Shown here: piece after piece, positions 34,975 to 46,440 of the stretch | Numbering within the stretch: position 1 is the stretch's first letter | How the letters are laid out: each line of letters begins with the position of its first letter | Source of the DNA: Scleroderma bovista | Taxonomy: Eukaryota > Basidiomycota > Agaricomycetes > Boletales > Sclerodermataceae | NCBI GenBank assembly: GCA_037178675.1 | Contig: JAYMGJ010000008.1 | Location: 1 to 64,000 of the forward strand | Reading direction: 5' to 3' | Length of the DNA: 64,000 nt | Made by a program: the position numbers and the translations under genes | Notes under the pieces: generated by a model | Seen by the model: the letters and a program-made list of their open reading frames with translations, nothing else | Databases searched by the model: none | What the model was told of the DNA's origin: nothing

Positions 34975-36109
34975 CCGGTTGAGCAACGCGACATGATCAT
35001 TGAGAAAAGCAAGGTAAGGCTAATGACAACAAACCCACAAAGCAACACTATAGCAAGCTAACCAATGATAGCTCCCCATGCAGAAGACATTGATAACAGT
35101 GATGGCTATGATGGCAAGAAATGATGCTGTGCGACAGGAACTGGCCGTGCGCAACTATATTTCATCTCCAGCATTCAAGGTCAGTACAGTTGAAAAACGT
35201 GTACATCAAACTGACCAGTGCTGACAGGAAAACGTATCTGGAAAGTTGAAGGTCATGCTGCTTGATCCCAGGATATCTAACTACAAAGATGGGCTTCTTG
35301 AGCGAGCCCTCGTCAGTATCTAAACTTGACCTCGCGAGCATGGACTTACTAATATACTCACAGAGACACATTCACCTCAATCCAAAGACCTACAAGATCC
35401 CTCTGGATGTTCAGCAAGGTATATCGTCCCATCTCTTTGCTGCAGAGGTCAGCGCAGCATTGGTATACCACAGAAACCAGATTAAAAAAAAGGTTTGCTC
35501 ATTCTAATCCATAAAAGGTATATCTGATTTGATCGTTATCAGCTGACCATCAATTGGAAAAATAAGAAGGATATTTACGCAGTTCTGAATGACATTGTCC
35601 CCCGTGGCATGGAGGTGACAGATGAGATGTGGGGGCGTATCGCATGGATCGTAAGTACTTCGCTGTCTCATTCTCTCACAAACTCTGACTGTGCGCCCAG
35701 CAAATTCATCTTTCGGAATTCAAGGGGACTGACTTCTGGCAGTTCATTGACGAAGAACTTGCTAGAATTCGTGCAGGTAATGAGCATTTGCTGGACGAAG
35801 CAGAACAGAGGACTGAAATCAGTCGGTAAGCCTTTGTTTACCTGTGTTCATGGACGGTGTTCTGATTATGGGATCAATGTTATCACTGCAAGTATCTTCG
35901 AGGCATGCTTGAAAGAACACAAGAAACTTTGCCCTCCAGAGAAAACAAAACGCGGTGCATCCACACGATCGATACCAGGGTGGCAAAGGGAAATGAGCCG
36001 GGCCGTCCAAGAAATGGAACAATTTTCTGATGCAGAGGGCGCCGATGAGAACGATGGGGCTGACGGTGGAGGTGAAGATGAAAATGGTGACGGCGCAGAG
36101 GAGTACTGA

Positions 36110-36845
36110 TCTAAACTTATAGAAATTCTACTAATACTATACCAATATGCCTGGTAACTCTTTTGAGTCTTCTTTGCCCGCAATGCATTTCATATCCACC
36201 ATATTTACCATTTATTCACGACATTCTTCACTGTACATTATTCATAATAGTAATATACCCTGCATAATAAGTAATGGTTGTTCATGTTTTCACGAGGCGC
36301 ATCCATAGGTCTTGGGGTGATTCAAGCTTCCGGTGATCAGGTCTGGTTTTGCATGAACATAAGATGGTATCATCCTAAGCAGAAACACCTCCTTTCAGTA
36401 TAGATTAGACCCCAGTCTGTTCTAGACTGGTCTACATTGACATTATGCCAACAACATGTAATTTCAACCCTATGGTCTCCAATGCTACATACGTGTGAAG
36501 TGTGTAACGCTGACTACATACTAGTTTGTTGACCTCAATCTGACCTAAAAGCAATGGCGTTCCAAGATTTTCTCACACGGGTCTGTCTCAACCTCTTTCC
36601 CGAAGCGGTGGTGATACACGTTGTTGAGCAAGTAACCACGTGCGCCAATTACATAATATCTCTGACTCCTGCTGATTGTGGCCCGGTGACCGCCTTCTGA
36701 CCTACTATTAATTGACTAACCATAGCGCGGGTTGACTCGCACTTTCGACTTCCAACTACAGACACCAATTGGTTGGACGCAAGCGGTCCGAGGGGGCATA
36801 TCTCTCCGATCGCATAGTCCAGCTCTTTAACTCGCTTCGTGTTGC
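36110..36845. other. Intergenic, AT-rich
   Basis: No gene. The right end is the promoter side of the IBTK-like gene; I see no clear TATA box. Confidence 0.5.
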
Positions 36846-39800
36846 ATGACCCTCCTCCATGTCTACTTCAAGCTACGCAACCAGCAGGCATTCCAGCGCC
36901 TCCTCGAACGAGACCGGTCTGGCCTTCCTGGGACAGCAGCAAGTCCTAGCGGTGTTGGAAAGTCATCTCCAGGAAAGTCATGGTCTGCCAAGTCACTGGC
37001 CATAACACCAGAAGTCAATGCTTTTGACGACCTCGGTCGTACGGTGCTGCACCTGGCATGTTCGTCCACAGACCCTGCAAGCTCCGAGTACGCACGCATG
37101 CTTCTTGCGCATCCGAACATCAACACCAACATCCCGGATAAAGAGAACCATTGGACTGCCCTCCACAGAGCTTTATATGCTGGAAATATTGAGGCTGCGT
37201 GAGTTTTCTTACATCAATTCGGATCTGCTCCAGCCCATTAAACTACTGAAGAGCCGCCTGCCTAACACTGACGCGTTTTGAATTTGCAGAATTCTCCTAC
37301 TAAAGCATGCAGATATTGACACCACCATCAAGGATCTGGAGGGATACACTGCTTTCGACGTGTACAACTCAACAGTTCGGAGTGCGAAACCGCATTCCGC
37401 TGTTCATGAAGATTTTGCAGACCTATTCACTTGGGGAACAAATCGGTTGGTTTCCTGTTATTACTATGATTCTAACAGCCGACCTTTACATGCTTTACGT
37501 TCCAGGAATGCCGTTTTGGGACTTGGTGATGGAAACGACCGTATATTCCCCGATTGCGTGGCCTTGCCCAAGAAAGATGCACCTGCTTTTTCAAGCCGCA
37601 CGCTGGAAGATCGTTTCACCGTCAAAGTACGTGAGGTTAAGATGTCGAAGTTGCACACAGGTAGGTTTCTCGACGGGCAACCTATCCTGAAACATTCACC
37701 AATCGGTTTTTTATATCTGCACTTATTGCACCTACGAACATTCATTTTGACACCTGTCTTTCTCTAGCCATTTTAACGAATGAATCCCACACTAATCTAC
37801 GTCTCTGTGGATTCGGAAGTGGGGGACGGTGCGTAAAGATATTCATCCCATCATTGCGGATCATTCATTTCCGGTCTCTATGTAGGCTTGGACCGTCGTC
37901 TCATATGGTTTACACTCCCACCGAGATCACACTTCCCCCCAGTTGCACGATCATCTCTGTCGCTCTTGGTCAGGATCACACCCTGGCGCTCACTGATGCA
38001 GGTGAAGTTCTTAGTTGGGGCCTTAATCGGTTTGCCCAGCTAGGATATGTGGTTGAGAGTGGCCAAGGAGGATACTCTAATGAACCTGTTCAAACCATTC
38101 CCCGAAAAATCACTCACCTGAAGAAAGAATGTGTAAAGGGAGTTGCGGCTTGTAAGAGTGCGAGTGCTTGTTGGTCGGAAGATCAGGTGTGGACATGGGG
38201 CACGAATGGTGGTCAATTAGGTAAGTCCACAAGGCTTCTAGGCCTCTGAAAGTCGATTGAATCTTGTGCGACAATATTGACCTATGTTCTGACAGGATAC
38301 AACAAAACTACTACACCAGTTCAAGTTTACCCACGTCAGGTATCGGTCATCACCCAGTCCGTGCATGGCATTGCAATGGCTGTCAGTATTATTTTCGTGT
38401 CACCTTTTCCCGACCAATCGTTTTCCCCGGTCACTAGGAAACAGCCATGGTATGCTTGTTCAAAACCGGCGACGTTATTTGTCTATGGCATAGTGGAGTG
38501 TCGAAAATCAGGTATGCCCATACTACGCAACACCCTCTTGATATGATTAATGATTGGACAGCTTTCCCGCACACTCTTTTCCCTCTGAAATAACTGTCTA
38601 TCGTACCCCACAAGCTCTGAAAGGGGCAGCGATCACGAAGCTGGTTAGTTGTGAAGATGCATTCGCCACTTTGTCCTCCAACGGAGAGGTCTTCACATTC
38701 TCTGCACCTGGGTCTGAGGGCGGCGTCTCTGGCACATCTATGGAAAGGGAGAAATTAACAAAGCCTCAGCGAGTTTGGGCACTAAGAAGGCAGTTTGACA
38801 GTGTTCGGGTATGTGCGCATTACTACTGATGCTTACCATATTCCTGACCGAACTTTTCATGTTTCACACTGAAATCAGGATGTTGATATAGGCAGCGACG
38901 GTGCTCTCATCGTGTGCACGCAGTCAGGACATGTTTACGTCCGCTCTCGCAAATTCAAGGGAAGCGGTGCAAGTAAATCTTTTAGGTTCCAGCGCATCCC
39001 ACATATCCAACGGGTAGTTGCGGTGTGCACAAATTCTACTGGCGCTTTCGGAGCGTTACGCGTTGATTATAAGCCAATACCTATCCATGTTGTCGGGCCG
39101 ACACTGGAGGTTGATATGGCTGCGATCGCACCATATATGCGCAATGTCAACAAGGAGAAGTTACATGCCAGCATTGCAACTGCGCACGTCTCCTTGACGG
39201 AGGATGATGTTGAAGGTGCCGTGATGTCGAATGACATCAAAACGTTAACGAATTTAATAAGCGTGCTAAATGCACAGCTTCAAAACGGATCGAGTGATAG
39301 GGGGACACCTGTTCGAATGGCCCATGGGGCAGATGTCGCGATCCGTATTGGAACGGGCGTGGAGATGCCTACGCATAAACTCGTTCTTGCCTCACGCTGC
39401 AAGCCTTTGCAAGCAGTACTAACCCATAATTCAACCCTGGAGGACACACATTCCGGACTCACGATCAGCTTTCAGGCCTCGCCGACTTCGTCGCCATTCT
39501 TCGGCTACTTGCTTGTAGCAGGAGTCAGCCCTCTTTCATTCCTGATCCTCCTCCATTATTTATACTCTGACGATATACTGACACCATGGGACCGCCGAAT
39601 CGGGGCCGTTTTTTCGGAGCAATTTGAAGGCCTTGGAATTTCCCCTGCGCAAGTTAAGGTGGAGCTGACAGCTCTGTCTGGGATCTTGGAACTTCCTCAG
39701 CTCTCTCTAGCGCTCGGATCGATGGTGAAATATGTCCCAGTATCTACTCTCCGTAGGGATTACGAGCAGCTATATGACCAAGCGCAGAGTTCTTGCTCGT

Positions 39801-41707
39801 TGCTGCCCAGAAGAGACACCCATGTCGATGCTCTGGCACCTGATGTAGCTCTGCATCTCAGTGACAAAGTGGTATACACGAATTCTGTCATTCTTCGAGC
39901 GCGTTGTCCATTTTTCTCAGCGTTCTTTGGGGATCCCGAATGGACTGTTCGTCGAAGAGATCATTTCGGTGTCATCGATGTTCGGATGGGTCATCTAGAA
40001 TGGAGGATAATGCAGTTTGTGCTCAAGTTTATCTGTTTTGGGGAAGAGAAGCTGTTTGACGCGCTCGGTATGTGTCTCTTTGTCTCGACTAGTGCAAAAT
40101 TTGACGTCGCTATCGCAGACACTCTGGACACCGTGGATGAAGTCATCGACTTCGCGTTTCGTGTGCTGGCTGCTGCGGTGAGATTTTTATGTACCAAAGT
40201 GTCACGCTTATTCAACGCGATGCGTCAGAACGAATTTTTACTCACTCGACTAGTGCTCATTTGTTCAGAAATCCTTCTTAGTCATCTTAGCCCCAGTAAC
40301 GCTTGCTCTCTCCTCTCCGACGCGATTCATTACAACGCAGTGGAGCTCGCTAGGAGCATCGAGAGTTACATGGCCGCTAATCTCGAGATGTTCTTGGAAT
40401 CTAGGATTCTAGACGATCTGGAGACAACAATGGTGCGACACCTTGCGGAATACACGCGCAGAGAGCAACTGGAGAAGTCGCCTATTACACGGTCGAATAA
40501 ACTTGCTAGCTATGCGATGGATAAACATAAGGAGTGGTTGGCACTGCAGGATATTCCTGGCCCCTTTGTACCAAGCTTAAGGATATCACAAGCGCAGCGT
40601 GAGTCGCAGAAGGCACTCAGACCGGTTACTCAGACGCCAACACCGAGTCCCTCCTTGGGGCCCACTCGACCTTCAAGATCAGCCTCGCACCTTGACCTGG
40701 CTGGCGATGAGCTATTTGTGATGGACGATGCAGAGTCAGGAACCTCACTTGATTTGAGTGTCTTCCGACCTAGCTCGCCCGTGCCACCTCGAGCTACGTG
40801 CACTCCTCGTCCTGTATGGAAAGTTAATCCATCGGCGTCTCGGTGTGTTCTGTCCGAATGTGCTTCTGGCATCATTGCTAATGGATTGCAGTGTGGATCT
40901 CAAGGCCATCATGACTGAAACTGAAGCAAGCAAGAAGGACCCGCCTTCTGTATCATCAGCCAGCTTAAGAGCTATGGAGGCAGCGACGAGTTCACTGGGA
41001 CAATTTACGAACACGGGTGATCGGCTGCCTTCTTGTCACGGTCCGGTAGTAGCAACCACACCACCACCTACCCAGCTGGTTCGTCCAGCGTTATTGTCCC
41101 CAAGAGCGCTGCCTCCGAAACCCCAGTCTGTTCCGACAACCCCTCCCCGATCGACTCTCTCTCAACCACTAGGACCAAAGATCACGCCGGTACGACAAGT
41201 GTGTCCACCGTCTGGATCGTTGGAGCCACGCAAGCCACTGTGAGTGACGATGTAATTGTAGAAGTGCGCTGATTGAGATTTTCCATTACTGGCATCAGTG
41301 CCACCTGGACGCTTCCGCCTGTTCAGTCTACCGTGCAGTCAAGCGAGTCAGGTGTTGTGCTGTCGTTTTCTGAAATCCAGTTGTTGCAGCAACTGCATAG
41401 CACATCCACACGAAAGGAAAAACAGTCGCTTCTGGAGATTCAGGAGGAAGAACGCTCAAGACAGCAAGAGGAAGACTTTTTGCGATGGTGGACCGCAGAG
41501 GAAGAGCGCGTGAGACGAGAGCTTGCTGAGCAGGAGTTGCTCCTTTCACAGGCCAACCACGTGAGTGCCAGGGATTCTACTAGAAAGGCCAGGGGAAAGA
41601 AACGCAAGCCTTCGTCTATGTATTCGTCCCCGACTGCTTCACGCGAATCGCGTGTCAGTTCTACTGGCGCCCTCGAGGAGCGCAAAGGCCGTGAACCACA
41701 TCCTTGA
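36846..41707 (+). CDS. IBTK-like protein: ankyrin, RCC1 and BTB domains
   Basis: In animals IBTK is a BTB adaptor for a CUL3 ubiquitin ligase. ATG 36846 starts MTLLHVYFKLRNQQAF. Two ankyrin repeats follow (NAFDDLGRTVLHLACSS; HWTALHRALYAGNIEAA; ILLLKHADIDTTIKD). An RCC1 propeller comes next (DLFTWGTNR..AVLGLGD; TIISVALGQDHTLALTDAGE; VWTWGTNGGQLG). The large exon from about 38,880 carries two BTB segments (ADVAIRIGTGVEMPTHKLVL; DVALHLSDKVVYTNSVILRARCPFF) and a BACK-like region (ARSIESYMAANLEMFLESRI). The tail is Ser/Pro-rich with a charged helix (EEERSRQQEEDFLRWW). The domain order matches IBTK exactly. Splice sites near 38,400-38,560 and 40,070-40,220 were only approximated. A role as a CUL3 adaptor here is inferred. 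Confidence 0.85.
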
Positions 41708-42161
41708 TAACTTAATCATAAAGAGCCCTATCGATATCAATGCAAGGATATTATGTATCGGGAGGTTTATATTGTTAACTTATGACTGCAATCCCAGACG
41801 TTGATCCATGGAAGGGACCGATGGAATAAACATATGGTTCTGTATACACTTTTATTTTCTTAGCCACTAAGTACGGGTATTAGTTTGAACATGTACAAGT
41901 CATAATATGATCAAGCTGATCGCTTCTCTGAGAGCGCCGTCTTGGAGCTTGCAATTTTCACTGGGAAGATACGGTTATACACATATCGCCTAGGACCAAG
42001 CACTGGTTGGGCAGGGTGTGGCTTGCAGCAAAACGGGCGCTGAAGAAGATAGTAAACTCAAAGTTGCCTCACACTTTTGCCTTCCAAGGCATCATCATTA
42101 TTTAAAAAGGGCGCAATCAACCTCTCTTTCCACGCAATCCCAGTGTGCATCCCGATTCCCG
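41708..42161. other. Intergenic region
   Basis: No gene. An upstream in-frame extension of the next gene to 42018 lacks an ATG. Confidence 0.5.
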
Positions 42162-43085
42162 ATGTTCCTCAACAGATTTCATCGTGCTCTTTCTTCCTTC
42201 AATTACGTCACCCATCGCTGGGCAGCCATACCCCTACGCGACTCGCATGACCGGCCTTCTTCTCACCCAGCAGACGCCATCCCCAAGCAGAGCCTAACCC
42301 TCACGTCTTGGAATATCCAGGCCTCCCAGTCAGGGCCCGTCGCACGCTCCAAGCTCATCCTCGATCACATCTTGAAGGGACCCAAGTTTTCCGATATTAT
42401 TCATCTCCAAGAAGTCACTTCCAGCGCCCGACAATCTCTCCTCGACGATCCCAGAGTACGCTCTGGCTTCCTGACGACCGACGCTGAGGACGGCGCGTCT
42501 TTCAAGGGCCTACCATTCGCGACTATGACGTTGCTCTCCCGCAAGCGTTTTGGCTCTCCGTTGCTCGACGAGGAGGGCGAGGGAGGGGGGAAGCTGATGG
42601 TCGACAGCGTCTTCCGCATGGAGCTGCCTAGCAGGTACAGGAGGGATGCGCTCTGCGTGGATATCGCCGCCCCAGCTGTGTCTGGCGCAGCATTCCGTCT
42701 CCTTAACGTGCACCTCGACTCCCTCGACTCGCATTTCCGGCGTGCTCTACAGATGTGGGCACTGGCTGGCCTCCTGCGTGAGCCCAGATGGAGGGGTGGG
42801 ATCATCGCAGGCGACTTCAATGCAATCCTCCCCGAGGATCATAGGCTTGTCGACGAACACAAGCTGCTCGATGCCTGGGTCGCGCTGCACGGGAGTACGG
42901 GGCCTGATGGAGCTACGTGGGGTGTTGGCGTGGAACTAGAGGGCGGACTGAAGGCAGGGAGGTTAGACAAGGTCGCAATGTTGGGCTTGAAGCCTGATGA
43001 GATCGAAGTCCTCCAGCCTGGTCTCGTCGGGGCCGATAGACCCTGGAGCGACCACTGCGGGCTGCGCTGCACCTTTACCATCTAA
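42162..43085 (+). CDS. Endonuclease/exonuclease/phosphatase (EEP) family protein, TDP2-like
   Basis: EEP enzymes cleave phosphodiester or phosphotyrosyl bonds with a divalent metal. A single exon of 307 codons runs from ATG 42162. The four catalytic blocks are in order: SWNIQA (residues 49-54), HLQEVT with the metal-binding Glu (about 81-86), HLDS and GDFNAI in the middle, and WSDHCGLRCTF at the C-terminus. This motif set (WN, LQE, GDxN, SDH) is that of TDP2-like members, which repair 5'-tyrosyl DNA adducts, but the substrate cannot be told from motifs. The N-terminus (MFLNRFHRALSSFNYVTHRW) could be a mitochondrial presequence. No introns, which is unusual in this window. Confidence 0.82.
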   Translation: MFLNRFHRALSSFNYVTHRWAAIPLRDSHDRPSSHPADAIPKQSLTLTSWNIQASQSGPVARSKLILDHILKGPKFSDIIHLQEVTSSARQSLLDDPRVRSGFLTTDAEDGASFKGLPFATMTLLSRKRFGSPLLDEEGEGGGKLMVDSVFRMELPSRYRRDALCVDIAAPAVSGAAFRLLNVHLDSLDSHFRRALQMWALAGLLREPRWRGGIIAGDFNAILPEDHRLVDEHKLLDAWVALHGSTGPDGATWGVGVELEGGLKAGRLDKVAMLGLKPDEIEVLQPGLVGADRPWSDHCGLRCTFTI

Positions 43086-43318
43086 TACGGTAAGCAAGTT
43101 CTTTTTCTAGCTTGTTCGATGCGTATATAACCAACCACTTGCTTTTCCCCAGACGCAGTTAGATCGCAAGCGGTTGAACCATTTGTTACTTTTCTTTTCC
43201 AACGTCGGATGATCCATCCCTTCCGACTATGTTATGTACGTTTGTAAGATCGTCTGTGTAAGTTGTTAAGTCGCCATAATCGTTGCCTCTCGCAGCTATA
43301 GGACTATAGATAACCACC

Positions 43319-44266
43319 ATGTCTCAACCTCTCCTTCACACCGCTCTCAAGCAGCTCTTCAAGAACTGGTACGCTACGGTTGGAGCTCAAGCGGCTGCCA
43401 AAACCCGCGTCTCCGCTGTTGGCGGCCTCTATATCCAGGCCAGGGACATACGCATCACGATGGTCAGTATCATTTATTTTTCTTGGGCTACAGAGTTCGG
43501 TTACTCACAGCTTAACATCAGGATATTGACGTCGTTGTCAAGTCCGACCCCTCGATTGACCGCTTCAAGATCCGCAACCTGATCGCTGCGAGCGACAGCC
43601 GCTTCACCGTGAACATGGAGAAGATTTGCAGCCTGACTTACCGCGAGAAACCAGGACCCCGTGACTACGATCGATATCATCAACGACAAAGTGGTAAGTC
43701 CAAATTATCGTTCCTTCACCTCATCGCTCGTGTTGATATGGCGTATACGTAGACTCTTTACATACTTGAGGGCATGTCCCTCCTCGACGTCGTCGATAAA
43801 GACCAGGTGCCTTTGCCGTCTGGGCCGAACACGCACGCGCCAGAGAAGCCACTGCCTCTCCTGAAAGTCAGGGTGCACCCGTACAGGAACGCATCGTGTT
43901 CCAGAAACAGTCCTTGGGGTCCTCTATTCGTAAGCCTGAGTCGTCGTCGTCGTATGGTGCACCCATCGCACCGGCTGCGTTGCAGAGCAGGAAAGCGAGT
44001 CGCAGTTCGTTTCAGCCACGCAAGCAGGAACTCCCCGGGAGTACTTATACCTGGAGCAATTCCAGTCATATTGGGTTCCATCAGGGTGCCCCTGCTGGGT
44101 AAGTTCCCTGCACTTACTGTTTGCGAATGGAGTATGAAACTGAAGGGCGATTAGTGTCCAGGATGACCCATTTGCTGATTCCAAGCGTGCGCCAGCCCAA
44201 CCAACTGTGCCAGAGCAGGCTGCTGCGGCGCTCTCACCTGCTGAGACAATCCATGTACCAGAATAA
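43319..44266 (+). CDS. Unrecognised gene, structure uncertain
   Basis: ATG 43319 opens MSQPLLHTALKQLFKNWYAT, with a following VSAVGGLYIQARDIRI. After an intron ending near 43522 comes DIDVVVKSDPSIDRFKIRNL. Further right, about 43,770-44,100, one frame is Ser/Gln/Pro-rich (FQKQSLGSSIRKPESSSSYG). The frames of these parts do not join cleanly by eye, so introns are missed or a base is gained or lost. A stop lies at about 44264-44266. I recognise no domain. It may belong with the next gene. Confidence 0.35.
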
Positions 44267-44699
44267 GCCCTGTCGTGTATGTGTCTCTGTGCGCGTTTCT
44301 TACCAAGCTGCAGGCCATTCGACCCACGTTTACCAAGAGACGACATGATGATGCCAGCAGTGGAACCAGTAACAATCCCACTTCGCCCATTCCACGAAGT
44401 CATTCCGACCCGGTCAGTCACTAATGTCCTCTGGGGATGGACTGTTAATTGACGCACCCAATAGACCCTCTCGTCAAACATCTGGATACAGTCTTGCCGA
44501 CCATAGGGACTACCTCAGCAAGGCAGAGTACGCACTTCTTCGAATTCTACCGCACTTTTCTTAACATCCCCTTTTCAGCGAACGCCGTCCCCTCGTATCC
44601 CGTCCGTCGACGCCACCCATTGATACCTCCTTCCGTTCCTCCAACCCCCCTGTCACCCAACCCACTCCCCTCCCTGGTGGGCACAACCACCCCAATTCG

Positions 44700-46073
44700 A
44701 CGTAAACGGATCTGCAAGGAACTACAGCTACGGGTCAGTCACGACGCCCTATGCCGACCGTGGATGGTTCGAGTACATACTTCCCCACGGACTCAGATAC
44801 TTCGGCAACCCGCGTAAAAGCGCAACCACCGACCTCGATCTGCGAAACTTTTCTAAACTCGACCAGGTCACGAGTGTGATTGATACGGTGGACAGTGTGC
44901 CGGAGGGATGCGAAATATGGGTTAGGCCGAGCTACAAGGCGATGGGATGGAGGAGACAGAAGACGCCCGGACGGCTTGTCATTTATTGGGTGGACCATCG
45001 GTACCGTCGCATTCTGAACGAGATGCCTTCCGATGATCTGCCCCTGTCGGGAGAAGACGATAGTACGTTCTCATACCTACTTCCTTGATATCGGAGGTGC
45101 TCATGTTTTTACAGGGCTCGATGACGAGTTCAGATACTGGTCCTATGTCAAGATGCACCCCGCTCATGTCGTTCTTACACGCCCTTCATTGGTCGTATAC
45201 CGATCGGCTTCTTGCGCATCCCCAGCCCATCCAGCCTCCGTTTAGCCAGGAGGAATGTCAGGAACTCATCAGACTACTCAACGGTGCGGCCACGGTGCAT
45301 ACCTATACTGTCTTGCCGTTTCTGATAGTTTCTCTACAGATCCTGGCCAGCAATCTAGTCTTTCATACACGCGCATGGTCGCGCGAATCCTATTACGAGT
45401 CGGTACGTTCCGTTTTTTTGCATCGACTGCACGGAATCCCCGTCTTATCTTGTACACGCAGCACGTTGGCGCCAGGTTCACTTCAGGCCGCACAGACCTC
45501 TACCCCGCGACATCAGCCATATGCACACTGCAAAGCACACGCCGATCCTCCACACAGTGCTGGAAATCGTCGTCGGTACACTATGCCTAGGTCGACAGCG
45601 AGATACAGTACCTCGGTGACACTCATGACCCTACCAGAATTGGACAGTATAGCCCGGATTGGAGGTTTGGTCGCCATCTTATGCTCTGTGCTGAGCATGA
45701 TCACATCTTTCGTATCTATTTTCCAGTATAAATCAGAAATGGCACAAGGTGCCGCACAAACCGCTGGAGAAGGGTTTGTTCTGCTTCCTGTAAGCGACAT
45801 CCTTGTTCATGACTCTGTCGCCAGTCACTGATACGGGTCTTTCAGCGCCGAAGCATCATGCTTTCGCTTCCGCTCGTGTTCCTTGCATATTCTGTCGCTG
45901 GATTCATCACGGGCGTCGTCATATACTCGTTTAGGAGTGCCACCATCAACTTTGCTCATGCAGGAATGCCTGTCGCTGCCAAGTTTGATGAGTATGTGCG
46001 GTGGATGGTGATTGGTGTTCTTGGAGCTCTGACGGGGGTGTTGATCGCTTCTGTAATGGTGTTGAGGAGGTAA
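44700..46073 (+). CDS. Putative WW-like protein with C-terminal membrane segments
   Basis: The clearest exon (about 44,700-45,061) encodes RGWFEYILPHGLRYFGNP, WW-domain-like in spacing, followed by LDLRNFSKL. This matches my memory of a mushroom protein family of unknown role. A later frame reads ALHWSYTDRLLAHPQ and FSQEECQELIRLLN. From 45,640 hydrophobic segments appear (LVAILCSVLSMITSFVSIF; MLSLPLVFLAYSVAGFITG; WMVIGVLGALTGVLIASVMV), with a stop at 46073. Between YWSYVKMHPAHV and ALHWSYTD, near 45,170, the frame shifts by one base with no intron in sight. The start codon was not found. Confidence 0.4.
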
Positions 46074-46440
46074 TTAAGTGATCTGTGTATCTGTAGGTTC
46101 GTGATATATCCTTCCGTCCTCATGACAACTTTATCATAGTCCGAATCGACATTCATCACCAACTGCCATCTCTTCGTACCATCGGAGGCTTCGTAAATTT
46201 ATTTCAGGCTTGTCTAATTACCGAACACAACATGGGATTTAGATGTCTATGTATGCGACCGGGTTCCTCAGCGGAACTGGTTGAAAGCTTTGTGATGGCT
46301 AAGGTGGTCAAATCAATCTAGTCCCATTCCCCCATTCAAATGATTTTTGGATAGTTGATAGCTATGCAACAAGTCAGCTACAAATATCAGTCAAATTCAC
46401 ATTATGAATGTAACCAAGTACTATGGCATTTAAATGTCAT
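46074..46440. other. Intergenic between convergent genes
   Basis: Shared 3' flank of the plus-strand membrane protein and the minus-strand kinase. Nothing further seen. Confidence 0.5.

Larger units (their letters stand above)
32293..36109 (+). pseudogene. Unknown mobile-DNA-associated gene split by a solo LTR
   Basis: The first exon starts at ATG 32293 (MPGIMDEINERLRLERG), is Gln/Ser/Arg-rich, and is cut after DFAQEVCADLGVP at 32632. The same frame resumes at 34979 on the other side of the LTR with EQRDMIIEKSK. Further exons give MMARNDAVRQELAVRNYI, LLDPRISNYKDGLLERALRH, INLNPKTYKI-like, DEMWGRIAW and FWQFIDEELARIRAG, ending in a Glu/Asp-rich tail at 36109. I know similar proteins only as multi-copy mushroom proteins of unknown role. 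Removing the LTR and one CCGG copy restores one continuous reading frame across the site, so the coding sequence was whole before insertion. As it stands it should not make a full protein unless the LTR is spliced out. Confidence 0.65.

Noticed and set aside
44121..44817. Merging the 43.3-kb and 44.7-kb models into one protein
   Set aside because: No single splicing path kept frame across 44.1-44.7 kb, so they are listed separately with low confidence.
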